Shown here piece after piece: positions 25,552-33,608 of a stretch of DNA of 64,000 nt. The position numbers and the translations under genes are program-made. Position 1 is the first letter of the stretch, and every line of letters starts with the position of its first letter. The stretch is from Actinophytocola sp963840275. Its GTDB lineage: Bacteria > Actinomycetota > Actinomycetes > Mycobacteriales > Pseudonocardiaceae. Location: NCBI GenBank assembly GCA_963840275.1, contig CAWIYK010000005.1:1302001-1366000 (forward strand), read 5' to 3'. The notes below the pieces were generated by a model that was not told the origin of the DNA, did no database searches, and saw only the letters and a program-made list of their open reading frames with translations.

Positions 25552-27780
25552 CTACGTCGACGACGTCTCGGCGAGATCGTGCGCGTCGTCCGCGCAGTTG
25601 TCCCGCACAGCGGCCCAGAATCCGTCGAGCCAGCACAGAATGTCACGCATCACGTGGTGGTTCTGGTTCGGGCGAAGCGCACCGAGCTGGAAGAACATCA
25701 CGCCTTCGCTCGGCGGGCCGAGGAACGTCAGGCGGGGGTCGGGCTGTCCGTCCGGGCGGATGGCATGGAAGTCGGCGGTGAGATCGAGGCCACCGGGCTC
25801 GAACGTCGCGCCATCGGCTGACGGGTTGTGCCACTTGTGGACCAGCCCTCGGCGCAGCAGGTTGGGATATAGCGGGCGGATGTCCCGCTCGGGATCGAAG
25901 GCATGGACCTTCGCATCGACCACTATGTCCACCGGGATGCGCGCGCCCGTGTGCGGGCTGTGCACGACGAACCGGTCGCCGCTGGTGTCCAGGCGGGCGT
26001 TCGGTCCGGCCGAGACGTCGACGAGGCCGTGCTCGATCAGGGCCTTCATCTTCTCCATCACCTCGAGCGCCGCTCCGTTGCACACCCGGTTGTGATGGCG
26101 CAGATACACGTCGAGGAACTGACGGTGCGAGTCGGCGGTGAGGCCGCCGAAGTCGACCGCATACGCGAGCACCGACCGCAGATCGCGCCAGACCCCGTCG
26201 GCCGCGGCCTTCGCCGGGTTGGTGAGGTTGTCCTGCGCGGCGAACCGGTGGTCGCGGTCCATGAAGTCCAGCACAGCGTCCCGGTACGCCTCGGGCGAGC
26301 CGGTGGCGTCAACCGGCCGGATGACGCGCTGCCACGAGAACGCGTTGTCCCGCAACGAGGTCGCGTGCCGCCAGGGTGACCGCAACCGTGTCACGACATC
26401 CACCGGAGGCGCGTCGGGCGCGGTGGCGGCGAGGCGGGCCATGACGTCTGCGGCGGCCGACGCGCCAAAGACGACCTCGAGGTAGCGACGCGCTGTGGCG
26501 TCGAGGTCCCAGCCCGCCGCGGACGCCAGGACCCGGCCTTCCGCGAGCCGGATTCGCCCGCACAGCAACGGGTCGAGCACATCGGCGAGGTCGTTGACGA
26601 CCGCGCTCACGACGGAGACGAGCGTCTCCGGGGCGGTGTAGTCGCCCCGCCCGTCCAGGAACGCCTCGTAGGCCGGCCCCACCCGCTCGCACAGCAGCCG
26701 GTGGGCGTCGGCGCCCAGCAACGTGCGGTAGTACAGCGCGGCCATCTCGAGCAGTACCACCGGAAGCAGATGACGCTCGAAGTCGAGTTGGCGGCGCAGC
26801 CCCGCGCTGCCCACCTCCATCGGCGTCCCGATGCTCTCGCGCAGCCGGTCGACCGCGGCCTCGACGAGGAAGACACCACGATGCTCGAGGAGTTCGGGGT
26901 CGCGTTCCTTGGCGTTGAAGGGCCGGGCGAAGGTGAACAGGCCGGCCTCGCTGTACACCACGATCGAGCCTGGTTCGGCGCCGGAAGGTTGGTAGCGCAC
27001 CGTACCGTCCGGCTGTCGCTCGAACGTGCCGCCGCGTCCCTCGCTCAGGTACAGCAGGATGTCGATGGCCGTGAGCCCCATGCCGGCGCACGCGACCACG
27101 CATCCCGGCTTGATCACCTCGGTGGTGAGGTGGTTCTCGAGCGGATAGGCCGACGGCACGTAGACCGTCGCGTTCCGCTCGGCGAACTCCAGGAGACTGC
27201 GCGTGCGCGGCATCGCGGCCGGATCGTTCCAGGAGTGTCCGGTCACGAACAGAATGTGGTCTGCTGGGACGTTGGTGCCGCCCGCGGTGCGCAACTCGAA
27301 CCCGGTCGTCGTCTCGGTGACGTCGACGACCTCGTCCGGGTGCAGCATCACGTCGACCGACGGGTGCGCACGCAGCAGCTCGACGTAGCGGGCGAACGAC
27401 TCGCGCAGTGCCAGACCGTGCACGTAGCGCTTCGGCCAGTCCTCGGGGGCCAGGTCGAACAGCGGGTCACCGGTCTCGGCGAACTGGCGGCGGCACCACT
27501 CGTGCAGCGTCGGCCGCAGCTGCGGGTCGAGCAGCGGCCCGGCACCCATGACGGTCTCGTCCGCGGCGAACGAGACCTGGCCGACGATCCGGTTGAGGAA
27601 GCTCGTCGCCGGCTGGCCGCTGCTGTGCACCTGCCCGTCGCCGAACCGGCCGGAGCTGTCGAAGACGTGCACATCGAGCGAGAACGGTCTGGCGTGACAA
27701 GGCGCGGTCGCCGCCAGCCGTTCCATGACGTAGGTCGCGCTGGGACCTCCGCCGACGATCGCCAGCCGAAGCGGTCGCAT
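25552..27780 (-). CDS. large FAD/NAD(P)-binding protein, N-oxygenase-like (NAD_binding_9 type)
   Basis: 742 residues. A dinucleotide-binding GGGPSATYVMERL lies at about 10-22, then VHVFDSSGRFGDGQVHSSGQ, a second segment ILFVTGHSWND and CVVACAGMGLTAIDILLYLS, and a C-terminal GVMFFQLGALRPNQNHHVMR. This matches the FAD-NAD(P)-binding family that, as far as I recall, includes flavin-dependent amine N-oxygenases such as CreE. It is longer than usual for that group. GAAGGGAA precedes the start. It lies 32 bases after the PhnW-like aminotransferase gene, so it may oxidise the amine which that enzyme makes. Function is inferred only. Confidence 0.72.
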   Translation of the reverse strand: MRPLRLAIVGGGPSATYVMERLAATAPCHARPFSLDVHVFDSSGRFGDGQVHSSGQPATSFLNRIVGQVSFAADETVMGAGPLLDPQLRPTLHEWCRRQFAETGDPLFDLAPEDWPKRYVHGLALRESFARYVELLRAHPSVDVMLHPDEVVDVTETTTGFELRTAGGTNVPADHILFVTGHSWNDPAAMPRTRSLLEFAERNATVYVPSAYPLENHLTTEVIKPGCVVACAGMGLTAIDILLYLSEGRGGTFERQPDGTVRYQPSGAEPGSIVVYSEAGLFTFARPFNAKERDPELLEHRGVFLVEAAVDRLRESIGTPMEVGSAGLRRQLDFERHLLPVVLLEMAALYYRTLLGADAHRLLCERVGPAYEAFLDGRGDYTAPETLVSVVSAVVNDLADVLDPLLCGRIRLAEGRVLASAAGWDLDATARRYLEVVFGASAAADVMARLAATAPDAPPVDVVTRLRSPWRHATSLRDNAFSWQRVIRPVDATGSPEAYRDAVLDFMDRDHRFAAQDNLTNPAKAAADGVWRDLRSVLAYAVDFGGLTADSHRQFLDVYLRHHNRVCNGAALEVMEKMKALIEHGLVDVSAGPNARLDTSGDRFVVHSPHTGARIPVDIVVDAKVHAFDPERDIRPLYPNLLRRGLVHKWHNPSADGATFEPGGLDLTADFHAIRPDGQPDPRLTFLGPPSEGVMFFQLGALRPNQNHHVMRDILCWLDGFWAAVRDNCADDAHDLAETSST

Positions 27781-27812
27781 CGGTATTTCCCTTCAGGTGG
27801 AACGGGTTGCGG

Positions 27813-28976
27813 TCAGCCGACGGCGGCGGGTCGGGCCTGCTGTGCCAGCGTCCTGCGCATGGCGGCGAGGAAGCGGTCGACGTCTTCTCCGGTCAGCTGA
27901 CCCATGTTGGCCACCCGGAACACCGCACCGAGCTGCTCCTGACAGGCGTAGACGATGAAACCCTCCCGCTTGAGCGCGTCGTGCAGCCGCGGGTAGGTCA
28001 TTCCGTCCGGCATGTGCAGGTGGGTGACGCTGCAGGCGCGGTGTTCCTCGGGCAGCAGGAAGCGCAGCCCGAGCTCCGCGAGGCCGGCGCGGATCCGTCC
28101 CGCGTGCGCGACGTACCGGGCGTGCCGGCCGGCCACGGTCTCGGCCAGGGTGAGGTCCAGGGCGCGGTCGAAGGCGTACAGCACCTGGACGGCCGGGGTG
28201 AACAGCGGCGCCTGCAGGTCCTCCTGAGACCGGTAGTGCCCGTGCACGTCCAGGTACAGCGTGCGGGGCGGCACGTTCGCGAGCGCGTCGAACGCGGCGC
28301 GGGGGGCGCACACGAAGCTGATGCCCGGCAGTCCCTCGAGGCACTTGTTGGCGGTGCCCACGCACCAGTCCACCTGGTCGGCCCGTACGTCGATCTCCTC
28401 GCAGCCGAGGCTGCTGATCGCGTCGACGACGAGCGACCGGCCGTGGCGGTGCACCAGGTCGCCGATGGTTCGCAGCGGGTTGAGCATGCCGGTGCTGGTT
28501 TCGTGGTGCGCGAGGGCGACGTGGGTGATCGAGGGGTCCCGCGTCAGCGCCTGGTCGACCTCCGCGATGTCGATCGGGTTGGTCCATCCGAACCGCAGCC
28601 ACTCGTGGGCGATGCCGTGCACGGCGGCGATCCGGTACATCCGCTCGCCGTAGTTCCCGTTGTCCAGCACCAGAATCTTGCCGTCGCGCGGAACCACGGA
28701 CGAGAGCGTCGCCTCCAGCGCGGCCGTACCCGATCCCGAGAACAGGACGCTCGAGTAGCCGTCGAGGTCCGGGTCCTCGAGCTGGCAGACCTGGGCGATC
28801 TTCGCCCGCGCGACGGTCATCAGCTCGGCGACCTCGGGCTCGCGGTGGCAGACGTCCGGATAGGACATCGCGGCGCGCACCTGTTCGTGCACGATCACCG
28901 GGCCGGGGTTGAGCAACACAGTGCGGGCCGGGGCCGTGATCTCCGGTACCGCCCGAAGGCCGGACTCGCTGGACAT
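27813..28976 (-). CDS. class V aminotransferase, 2-aminoethylphosphonate-pyruvate transaminase (PhnW) family
   Basis: 387 residues. PhnW signatures are clear: LLNPGPVIVHEQVRAAM and DVCHREPEV at 21-49, LFSGSGTAALEA, VDAISSLGCEEIDV with the PLP-stacking region, and the PLP lysine in GTANKCLEGLPGISF (K211). PhnW interconverts phosphonoacetaldehyde and 2-aminoethylphosphonate with pyruvate/alanine. No decarboxylase to make phosphonoacetaldehyde is in the cluster, so here the aldehyde substrate may be phosphonolactaldehyde, giving 3-amino-2-hydroxypropylphosphonate, or the substrate may be phosphonopyruvate itself. It is the second gene of the pepM operon, 170 bases after pepM. Confidence 0.88.
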   Translation of the reverse strand: MSSESGLRAVPEITAPARTVLLNPGPVIVHEQVRAAMSYPDVCHREPEVAELMTVARAKIAQVCQLEDPDLDGYSSVLFSGSGTAALEATLSSVVPRDGKILVLDNGNYGERMYRIAAVHGIAHEWLRFGWTNPIDIAEVDQALTRDPSITHVALAHHETSTGMLNPLRTIGDLVHRHGRSLVVDAISSLGCEEIDVRADQVDWCVGTANKCLEGLPGISFVCAPRAAFDALANVPPRTLYLDVHGHYRSQEDLQAPLFTPAVQVLYAFDRALDLTLAETVAGRHARYVAHAGRIRAGLAELGLRFLLPEEHRACSVTHLHMPDGMTYPRLHDALKREGFIVYACQEQLGAVFRVANMGQLTGEDVDRFLAAMRRTLAQQARPAAVG

Positions 28977-29146
28977 GATCGACGTGTTCCTATCCAGTTC
29001 TGGGAGTGAGCCGTCCGGCCAACTCCTGGTTGGTAGCCGACTGGCAGGTCAGCACTCGGTGTTCCCGGATCTACGCTCCTGGGATGTCTTCAGGGCGGCT
29101 CACCTCGCGCGGCCGCATGAAGCGAGCCGCTAGGGGAGTGGCGCCA

Positions 29147-30064
29147 TCAGCTCGCGGGGAAGAACTTCCGTTCCGCGGCTTCCAACTCGTCGTAGTCGAG
29201 CAACTCGAAGACGTCCGACAGTGGGACGAGCTCACCGACGTCATTGATCGACTCACGACGTCGGATCTCCCGGCAGGTATGCCGGATGGCCGCGTACGCG
29301 GCACGCATGCTGTGGTTCGCCCAGATCACGCCGGAGATGCCGTACCGGCGGAACTCCTCGGCCGGCGTGCGGCTCGCATACGTGGTCGGCGCGATGACGA
29401 CGGGCAGGCGCCCCGCCCACTCGGTCATGAACTGCTCGATCTCGCTCGCGTCCGATCGGCGGGAGTGGATGAAGATCGAGTCCGCGCCGGCCTGCCGGTA
29501 GCGCTCCGCGCGGTCGAGAGCCTCGGCCATGCCGAGCCCGGCGATGAGCGCCTCGGTCCGCGCGATGACGCAAAAATCGTCGTCGTGTTGGGCGTCCTTG
29601 CAGGCGCGTAGCTTGCCGCAGAACTCCTCGGCCGGCACGAGGTCGTGCGCGGAACCGACGAACGAGTTCATCTTCGGGAACATCTTGTCCTCGAAGCACA
29701 CCGCCGCCGCGCCGACCTGCTCGGCCTTGCGAACGAAGCGGCGGGCCGAGTTGAAGTTGCCGTGCCCGGAGTCGCCGTCCACCACCACCGGGACCGTGGT
29801 CGCGTCGCACATCAACTCGACCAGGTCGACGATCTGTGACCAGGAGGCCTCATTGCTGTCCCGCAAGCCCATCGCGGTGGAGATGGAGAACCCGGACGCC
29901 CACAGCGCGTGAAATCCCTCAGCCTCGGCAATTCGCGCGGACAAACCGTCGTGCGCCTCCATGAGGAACAGCAGCTCGTCCGAATTCAGCAGAAACTTGA
30001 ATTGACTTGCCCGAGAACCAGCTGGGCGCGTTGTCGCGGGATCCGAAGAAGACGAAAAGGTCAC
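29147..30064 (-). CDS. pepM: phosphoenolpyruvate phosphomutase (PEP mutase)
   Basis: 305 residues from a GTG at 30064 (AGGGGAA 4 bases upstream). This enzyme rearranges phosphoenolpyruvate to phosphonopyruvate, forming the C-P bond that commits carbon to phosphonates. The diagnostic EDKxxxxxNS motif is intact (EDKMFPKMNS, 125-134), and VVVDGDSGHGN (94-103) supplies the Mg-binding Asp residues of the isocitrate lyase superfamily. RTEALIAGLGMAEAL follows. The motif separates it from methylisocitrate lyases, which lack NS. First gene of a five-gene operon and divergent, across 397 bases of relatively AT-rich DNA, from the dehydrogenase gene. The unfavourable equilibrium requires a coupling enzyme, here probably that dehydrogenase. 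Confidence 0.95.
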   Translation of the reverse strand: MTFSSSSDPATTRPAGSRASQFKFLLNSDELLFLMEAHDGLSARIAEAEGFHALWASGFSISTAMGLRDSNEASWSQIVDLVELMCDATTVPVVVDGDSGHGNFNSARRFVRKAEQVGAAAVCFEDKMFPKMNSFVGSAHDLVPAEEFCGKLRACKDAQHDDDFCVIARTEALIAGLGMAEALDRAERYRQAGADSIFIHSRRSDASEIEQFMTEWAGRLPVVIAPTTYASRTPAEEFRRYGISGVIWANHSMRAAYAAIRHTCREIRRRESINDVGELVPLSDVFELLDYDELEAAERKFFPAS

Positions 30065-30226
30065 AAGTTCCCCTCATTTGGCCGACGGCTTCTGTTCGCG
30101 TCTACGACCCGAGAGATCTCATGATTGCCACCAATGCAGACAAGTAGGCTCCCAGTCCTCATCGAGGTTAACCACGCCATCAGTTGACGCGCAAGTGAAC
30201 GGCAGAACAACGGCCATGGAGTTGAT

Positions 30227-30242
30227 TGTGACATATGTCACA
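30227..30242. promoter_or_regulatory. CRP/GlxR-type operator
   Basis: TGTGACATATGTCACA is a perfect 16-base palindrome and matches the CRP/GlxR consensus TGTGA-N6-TCACA at every fixed position. It lies 163 bases upstream of the pepM start and 220 upstream of the dehydrogenase start. Confidence 0.7.
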
Positions 30243-30276
30243 CTAGCTCAATCGGATCGGTTTCGCTACAGCCGCA

Positions 30277-30311
30277 CTCGAATGCAACTCGAATACCTTT
30301 GATCCTCGAAT
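30277..30311 (+). promoter_or_regulatory. CTCGAAT direct repeats, SARP-like operator candidate
   Basis: Heptamer CTCGAAT occurs at 30277, 30288 and 30305. The first two have the 11-base period (7 plus 4 spacer) known for SARP sites; the third is offset by 17. The copies precede the + strand operon. Confidence 0.45.
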
Positions 30312-30461
30312 GTTCCTACGGCACTCTGCTATGTTCGATCCCGTGGCGGGTGAGCCGGCTTGTCAGTCTGTTGTGGACGCCAGAGATTGCTTGGCGGAAT
30401 GTCGCAATTGACGAGTGCGTCCGACCATGGAAATCCACCGCGACCTTCCGGGAGCAGCTGA

Positions 30462-31463
30462 ATGGCCGACCGGCTGGACCAGCCGACATATACTCGTGCC
30501 GGCGTTTCGGTGGATGGCCGATCCGCGCGGATCATCGTCCTCGACCCGCTCGACGCCGATGCGCTCGCGCGACTCGGTGAGCACCACGAGGTCATCGCCC
30601 GGTTGCGCCCGGCGGGTACCGCGTTGCTGGCGGCGGTGCGGGATGCCGACGTGCTGGTCGTGCGCAGCGGCGTCGTTCTCGGTCGGGAGGTGATCGAGGC
30701 GGCGGGCCGACTGCGCCTGATCGCCCGGGCCGGCGTGGGAACGGACAACATCGACCTCGCCGCGGCGCGCGACGCCGGTGTGGTGGTGTGCAACGTGCCA
30801 GGTGTCTCTGCCAACGCGGTGGCCGAGTTCGCGTTCGGACTGTTGCTGACGGCCGGACGTCATATCGCCCTGGCGGACCGCCAGGTGCGCGCGGGCGTGT
30901 GGAACAAGGCCGCGCTTGCCGGTATGGAGCTGCGTGGGAAGACCCTGGGGCTGATTGGGGTCGGTGCCATCGGCAGCCGGATCGCCGAGCTCGCACGGGC
31001 TTTCGACATGCGGGTGCTGGGCAGTGTCTCGGATGCCGGCGCCGAGCGCCGGGCGGCGTTCGGTGGGCGCGGCGTGGAGCTGACCGGGGTGGATGACCTG
31101 CTCGTCAGGTCCGACGCGGTCAGTGTGCAGGTGCCACTGACCCCGCGCACCCGTGGTCTGCTGAACGCCACGAGGCTGGCGCGGATGCGAAGCTCCGCGT
31201 TCCTGATCAACGTGTCGCGAGCCGGTGTGGTGGTGGACGACGATCTGTTCGCCGCGCTGCTGGACGGCACGATCGCCGGCGCCGGCCTGGACGTGCTCGC
31301 GGTCGAAGGCGGCACGTCACGCTTCGCGGAACTCGACAACGTCGTGCTGACACCGCACATCGGGGCGATGAGCCGAGATGGCCAGCGGCGCATCGGCGAG
31401 CTGGTGGTCGACGCGATCACGGCCTGGTCCCGCGGGGAGGACGTGCCGAACCGTGTGTGCTGA
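30462..31463 (+). CDS. D-2-hydroxyacid dehydrogenase, probable phosphonopyruvate reductase
   Basis: 333 residues. D-isomer-specific 2-hydroxyacid dehydrogenase (SerA-like) with LIARAGVGTDNIDLAAA, the NAD-binding GLIGVGAIGSRIAEL near 165, catalytic Arg in INVSRAGVVVDDD and the Glu/His region ending LTPHIGAMS. It lacks the ACT domain of full SerA proteins. In this context it probably reduces phosphonopyruvate to phosphonolactate, pulling the PEP mutase equilibrium forward, as described for VlpB of the valinophos pathway (from memory). The ATG at 30462 has GGGAG 9 bases upstream. First gene of the + operon. Confidence 0.88.
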   Translation: MADRLDQPTYTRAGVSVDGRSARIIVLDPLDADALARLGEHHEVIARLRPAGTALLAAVRDADVLVVRSGVVLGREVIEAAGRLRLIARAGVGTDNIDLAAARDAGVVVCNVPGVSANAVAEFAFGLLLTAGRHIALADRQVRAGVWNKAALAGMELRGKTLGLIGVGAIGSRIAELARAFDMRVLGSVSDAGAERRAAFGGRGVELTGVDDLLVRSDAVSVQVPLTPRTRGLLNATRLARMRSSAFLINVSRAGVVVDDDLFAALLDGTIAGAGLDVLAVEGGTSRFAELDNVVLTPHIGAMSRDGQRRIGELVVDAITAWSRGEDVPNRVC

Positions 31464-31470
31464 ACCGAGC

Positions 31471-32523
31471 ATGTGGGCCGGCGTGCTCACCGCCACCCGG
31501 CGGGTGGCGCACCGAGCGGTGCCCGTTCCGGAGGTGGGGTCGAGCGAGTTGCTGGTGCGGGTGGCACACACCGGCATCTGCGGCTCGGACCTCGCCACCT
31601 TCCGCGGCACACATCCGTACAAGCGACCGCCCATCGTGCTGGGTCACGAGCTGTCCGGCATCGTCGAGCAGGTCGGCTCCGCCGTGCGGGGGTTCGGGCC
31701 TGGTGACCGGGTGACCGCGGCGGCGTTCTCGCCGTGCGAGCGGTGCCCGGAGTGCCGCCGCGATGCGGTGAACCTGTGCCAGAACCGGCTCAACCTGTCC
31801 CATCGCGGCTGGCAGGGCTCCTTCGCCGAGCGGGTGTCGCTGCACCCCAACATGACCTTCCGGCTGCCGGACCCGGTCGACCTGCGAGCCGGCGCGCTGG
31901 TCGAGCCGCTGGCGATCGGGCTGCATGCGCTGCGGCGGGTACACGGCGTGGCCGGCCGGAAGGTCGTCGTGTTGGGGTGCGGCGGTATCGGCCTTGGCTG
32001 CGTGCTGTTGGCTCGACGGCTCGGCTGCGCCGAGGTCAACTGCGTGGACCTCGGCGAGGCCAAGGGGGAGTTGGTGGCGCGGCTGGGCGCGGACCGCTAC
32101 GTGGATGCCGCGCGGGTGTCCGTGCGTGAGGCGTTCGCGTCCGACATGGCCGATGTCACCGTCGTCGCCACCGGTTACCGCGGTGTCCTGGACGACGCGC
32201 TCGCGGTGACCCGGCCGGGCGGCAAAGTCGTGGTGGTCAGCTACTTCGACGACGCACACCGGGTGGACCTGAACGCCTGGGTCGCTCGGGAGGTGGCACT
32301 GGACTTCTCCGCGCTCGCGGTGCCGGACGACTTCACGACCGTGCTCGGCTGGCTGGCGGACGGCACGCTCAGCCCACTGGGGATGATCACGCACCGGTTC
32401 CCGCTCGCCGACGTGGGGGAGGCGTTCGAGCTGTTCGACGGCGGTCCGGGCACCGCGGGGAAGGTCATGCTGGACGTCTCCGAGGAGACCATGGAAGGTT
32501 TTGGGAGGGTGATGCGCCGATGA
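31471..32523 (+). CDS. zinc-dependent alcohol dehydrogenase (MDR family)
   Basis: 350 residues. Catalytic-zinc motif GICGSDLATF and GHELSG, structural-zinc cysteines CERCPECRRDAVNLC, Rossmann motif VVVLGCGGIGLGCVLLARRL, and the C-terminal PLADVGEAFELFDGG. It belongs with sorbitol/threonine dehydrogenase-type enzymes. I chose ATG 31471 because MWAGVLTATRRV aligns with usual family starts; GTG 31453 overlapping the preceding stop is possible. It could reduce phosphonolactaldehyde to dihydroxypropylphosphonate or oxidise the C2 alcohol. Its stop overlaps the next start (ATGA). Confidence 0.87.
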   Translation: MWAGVLTATRRVAHRAVPVPEVGSSELLVRVAHTGICGSDLATFRGTHPYKRPPIVLGHELSGIVEQVGSAVRGFGPGDRVTAAAFSPCERCPECRRDAVNLCQNRLNLSHRGWQGSFAERVSLHPNMTFRLPDPVDLRAGALVEPLAIGLHALRRVHGVAGRKVVVLGCGGIGLGCVLLARRLGCAEVNCVDLGEAKGELVARLGADRYVDAARVSVREAFASDMADVTVVATGYRGVLDDALAVTRPGGKVVVVSYFDDAHRVDLNAWVAREVALDFSALAVPDDFTTVLGWLADGTLSPLGMITHRFPLADVGEAFELFDGGPGTAGKVMLDVSEETMEGFGRVMRR

Positions 32524-33608
32524 CAGGAACGGAACTGACCGTCGGCGTGGTCGGCGCCGCCGGCCACTCGGGTGGTGAGCTGTGTCGCTTGCTGCTGTCC
32601 CATCCCGCGGTGCGCCAGATCGTCCCGGCCTCCCGCGGCGACGTGCCGTTCGAGCGAGTGCACCGCAACCTCCTCGGCTGTGGTCTCGAGTTCACCGGCC
32701 CGGACGAGCTGCTCGCGCGGGCCGGCGAGCTCGACGTGATGTTCTTCTGCACCCCGACCGGCGAGGCGATGCGCGTGGCCGAGACGTGCCTGGGCGCCGG
32801 CACCACGGTGATCGACCTGTCGGCCGACTTCCGGTTCGACGACGCCGAGGTGTTCCGGCAGGCGCACGGTGTCGAGCACACCGCTCCGCACCTGCTGGCC
32901 AGAGCCGCGTACGGCGTCACCGAGTTGTTCCGCGACGACGTGCGCAAGGCAGACCTGGTAGCGAATCCCGGCTGTTACGCCATCACCGCGATACTCGGGC
33001 TCGCCCCGCTGATCGCCTCCGGACTGGCCGATCTCGTCGCTCCGCTGCACATCTCGGCTGTCAACGGCACCACCGGCGCGGGCAGCACACCGCGTCGAGA
33101 CCTGTTGCACCAGCAGGTGTTCGGCTCGATGCTGCCGTACAGCCTGGAAGGCCACCGGCACGGCCCGGAGCTGGAGCACGTCCTCGGTTCCTTCGGCGGC
33201 GAGGGCGTGCGGGTGGACCTCAACACCGCGCACGGCAACTTCGCCCGCGGGATCTACCTTCAGGCGAGCGTCCCCGTCCAGGAGGGCATGAGCCGGACCG
33301 AACTGCTCGACCTCTACCGCGACTTCTACGGCCCCGGTCACGAGGGTCAGCACTTCGTGCTGGTGAACGACTTCGCGAAGAGCGGCGGCCTGAACACCAA
33401 GGAGTACGACGTCTACCCCAGCCTCGCGGCCGTGCGCGGGTCCAACTACTGCCACGTCGGCGTGGACTACGACCCGCGGCACGGCCTGGCGAAGGTCGTC
33501 GCTGTCACCGACAACCTCGTCAAGGGTGCGGCGGGATCGGCGATCCAGAACATGAACGTGGCGCTGGGCCTGGACGAGACCGCGGGACTGCGCGCCTACG
33601 GCTGCTGA
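32520..33608 (+). CDS. ArgC-like acyl-phosphate reductase
   Basis: 362 residues, homologous to N-acetyl-gamma-glutamyl-phosphate/LysW-aminoadipyl-6-phosphate reductase. The start GVVGAAGHSGGELCRLLLSH binds NADP; the catalytic Cys is in ANPGCYAITA (C152), the active-site His in LEGHRHGPELEH (212-214), and IDLSADFRF and KGAAGSAIQNMNV are conserved. ArgC reduces an acyl phosphate to an aldehyde. No other arginine genes are adjacent, so here it probably reduces phosphonolactyl phosphate, made by the PGK-like kinase of the cluster, to phosphonolactaldehyde. Third gene of the + operon. Confidence 0.9.
   Translation: MTGTELTVGVVGAAGHSGGELCRLLLSHPAVRQIVPASRGDVPFERVHRNLLGCGLEFTGPDELLARAGELDVMFFCTPTGEAMRVAETCLGAGTTVIDLSADFRFDDAEVFRQAHGVEHTAPHLLARAAYGVTELFRDDVRKADLVANPGCYAITAILGLAPLIASGLADLVAPLHISAVNGTTGAGSTPRRDLLHQQVFGSMLPYSLEGHRHGPELEHVLGSFGGEGVRVDLNTAHGNFARGIYLQASVPVQEGMSRTELLDLYRDFYGPGHEGQHFVLVNDFAKSGGLNTKEYDVYPSLAAVRGSNYCHVGVDYDPRHGLAKVVAVTDNLVKGAAGSAIQNMNVALGLDETAGLRAYGC

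Larger units (their letters stand above)
30065..30461. promoter_or_regulatory. central divergent promoter region of the phosphonate cluster
   Basis: A 397-base gene-free stretch, visibly more AT-rich than its surroundings, between pepM and the phosphonopyruvate reductase gene. It holds a perfect CRP-type palindrome, three CTCGAAT repeats, and the Shine-Dalgarno sequences of both genes at its ends. Promoters for both operons must lie here, but no -10/-35 pair is certain. Confidence 0.7.

Noticed and set aside
27813..28976. Classical 2-aminoethylphosphonate synthesis or degradation operon
   Set aside because: There is no phosphonopyruvate decarboxylase, phosphonatase (PhnX) or C-P lyase, and the aminotransferase is embedded in a biosynthetic cluster with a phosphonolactate-type core.
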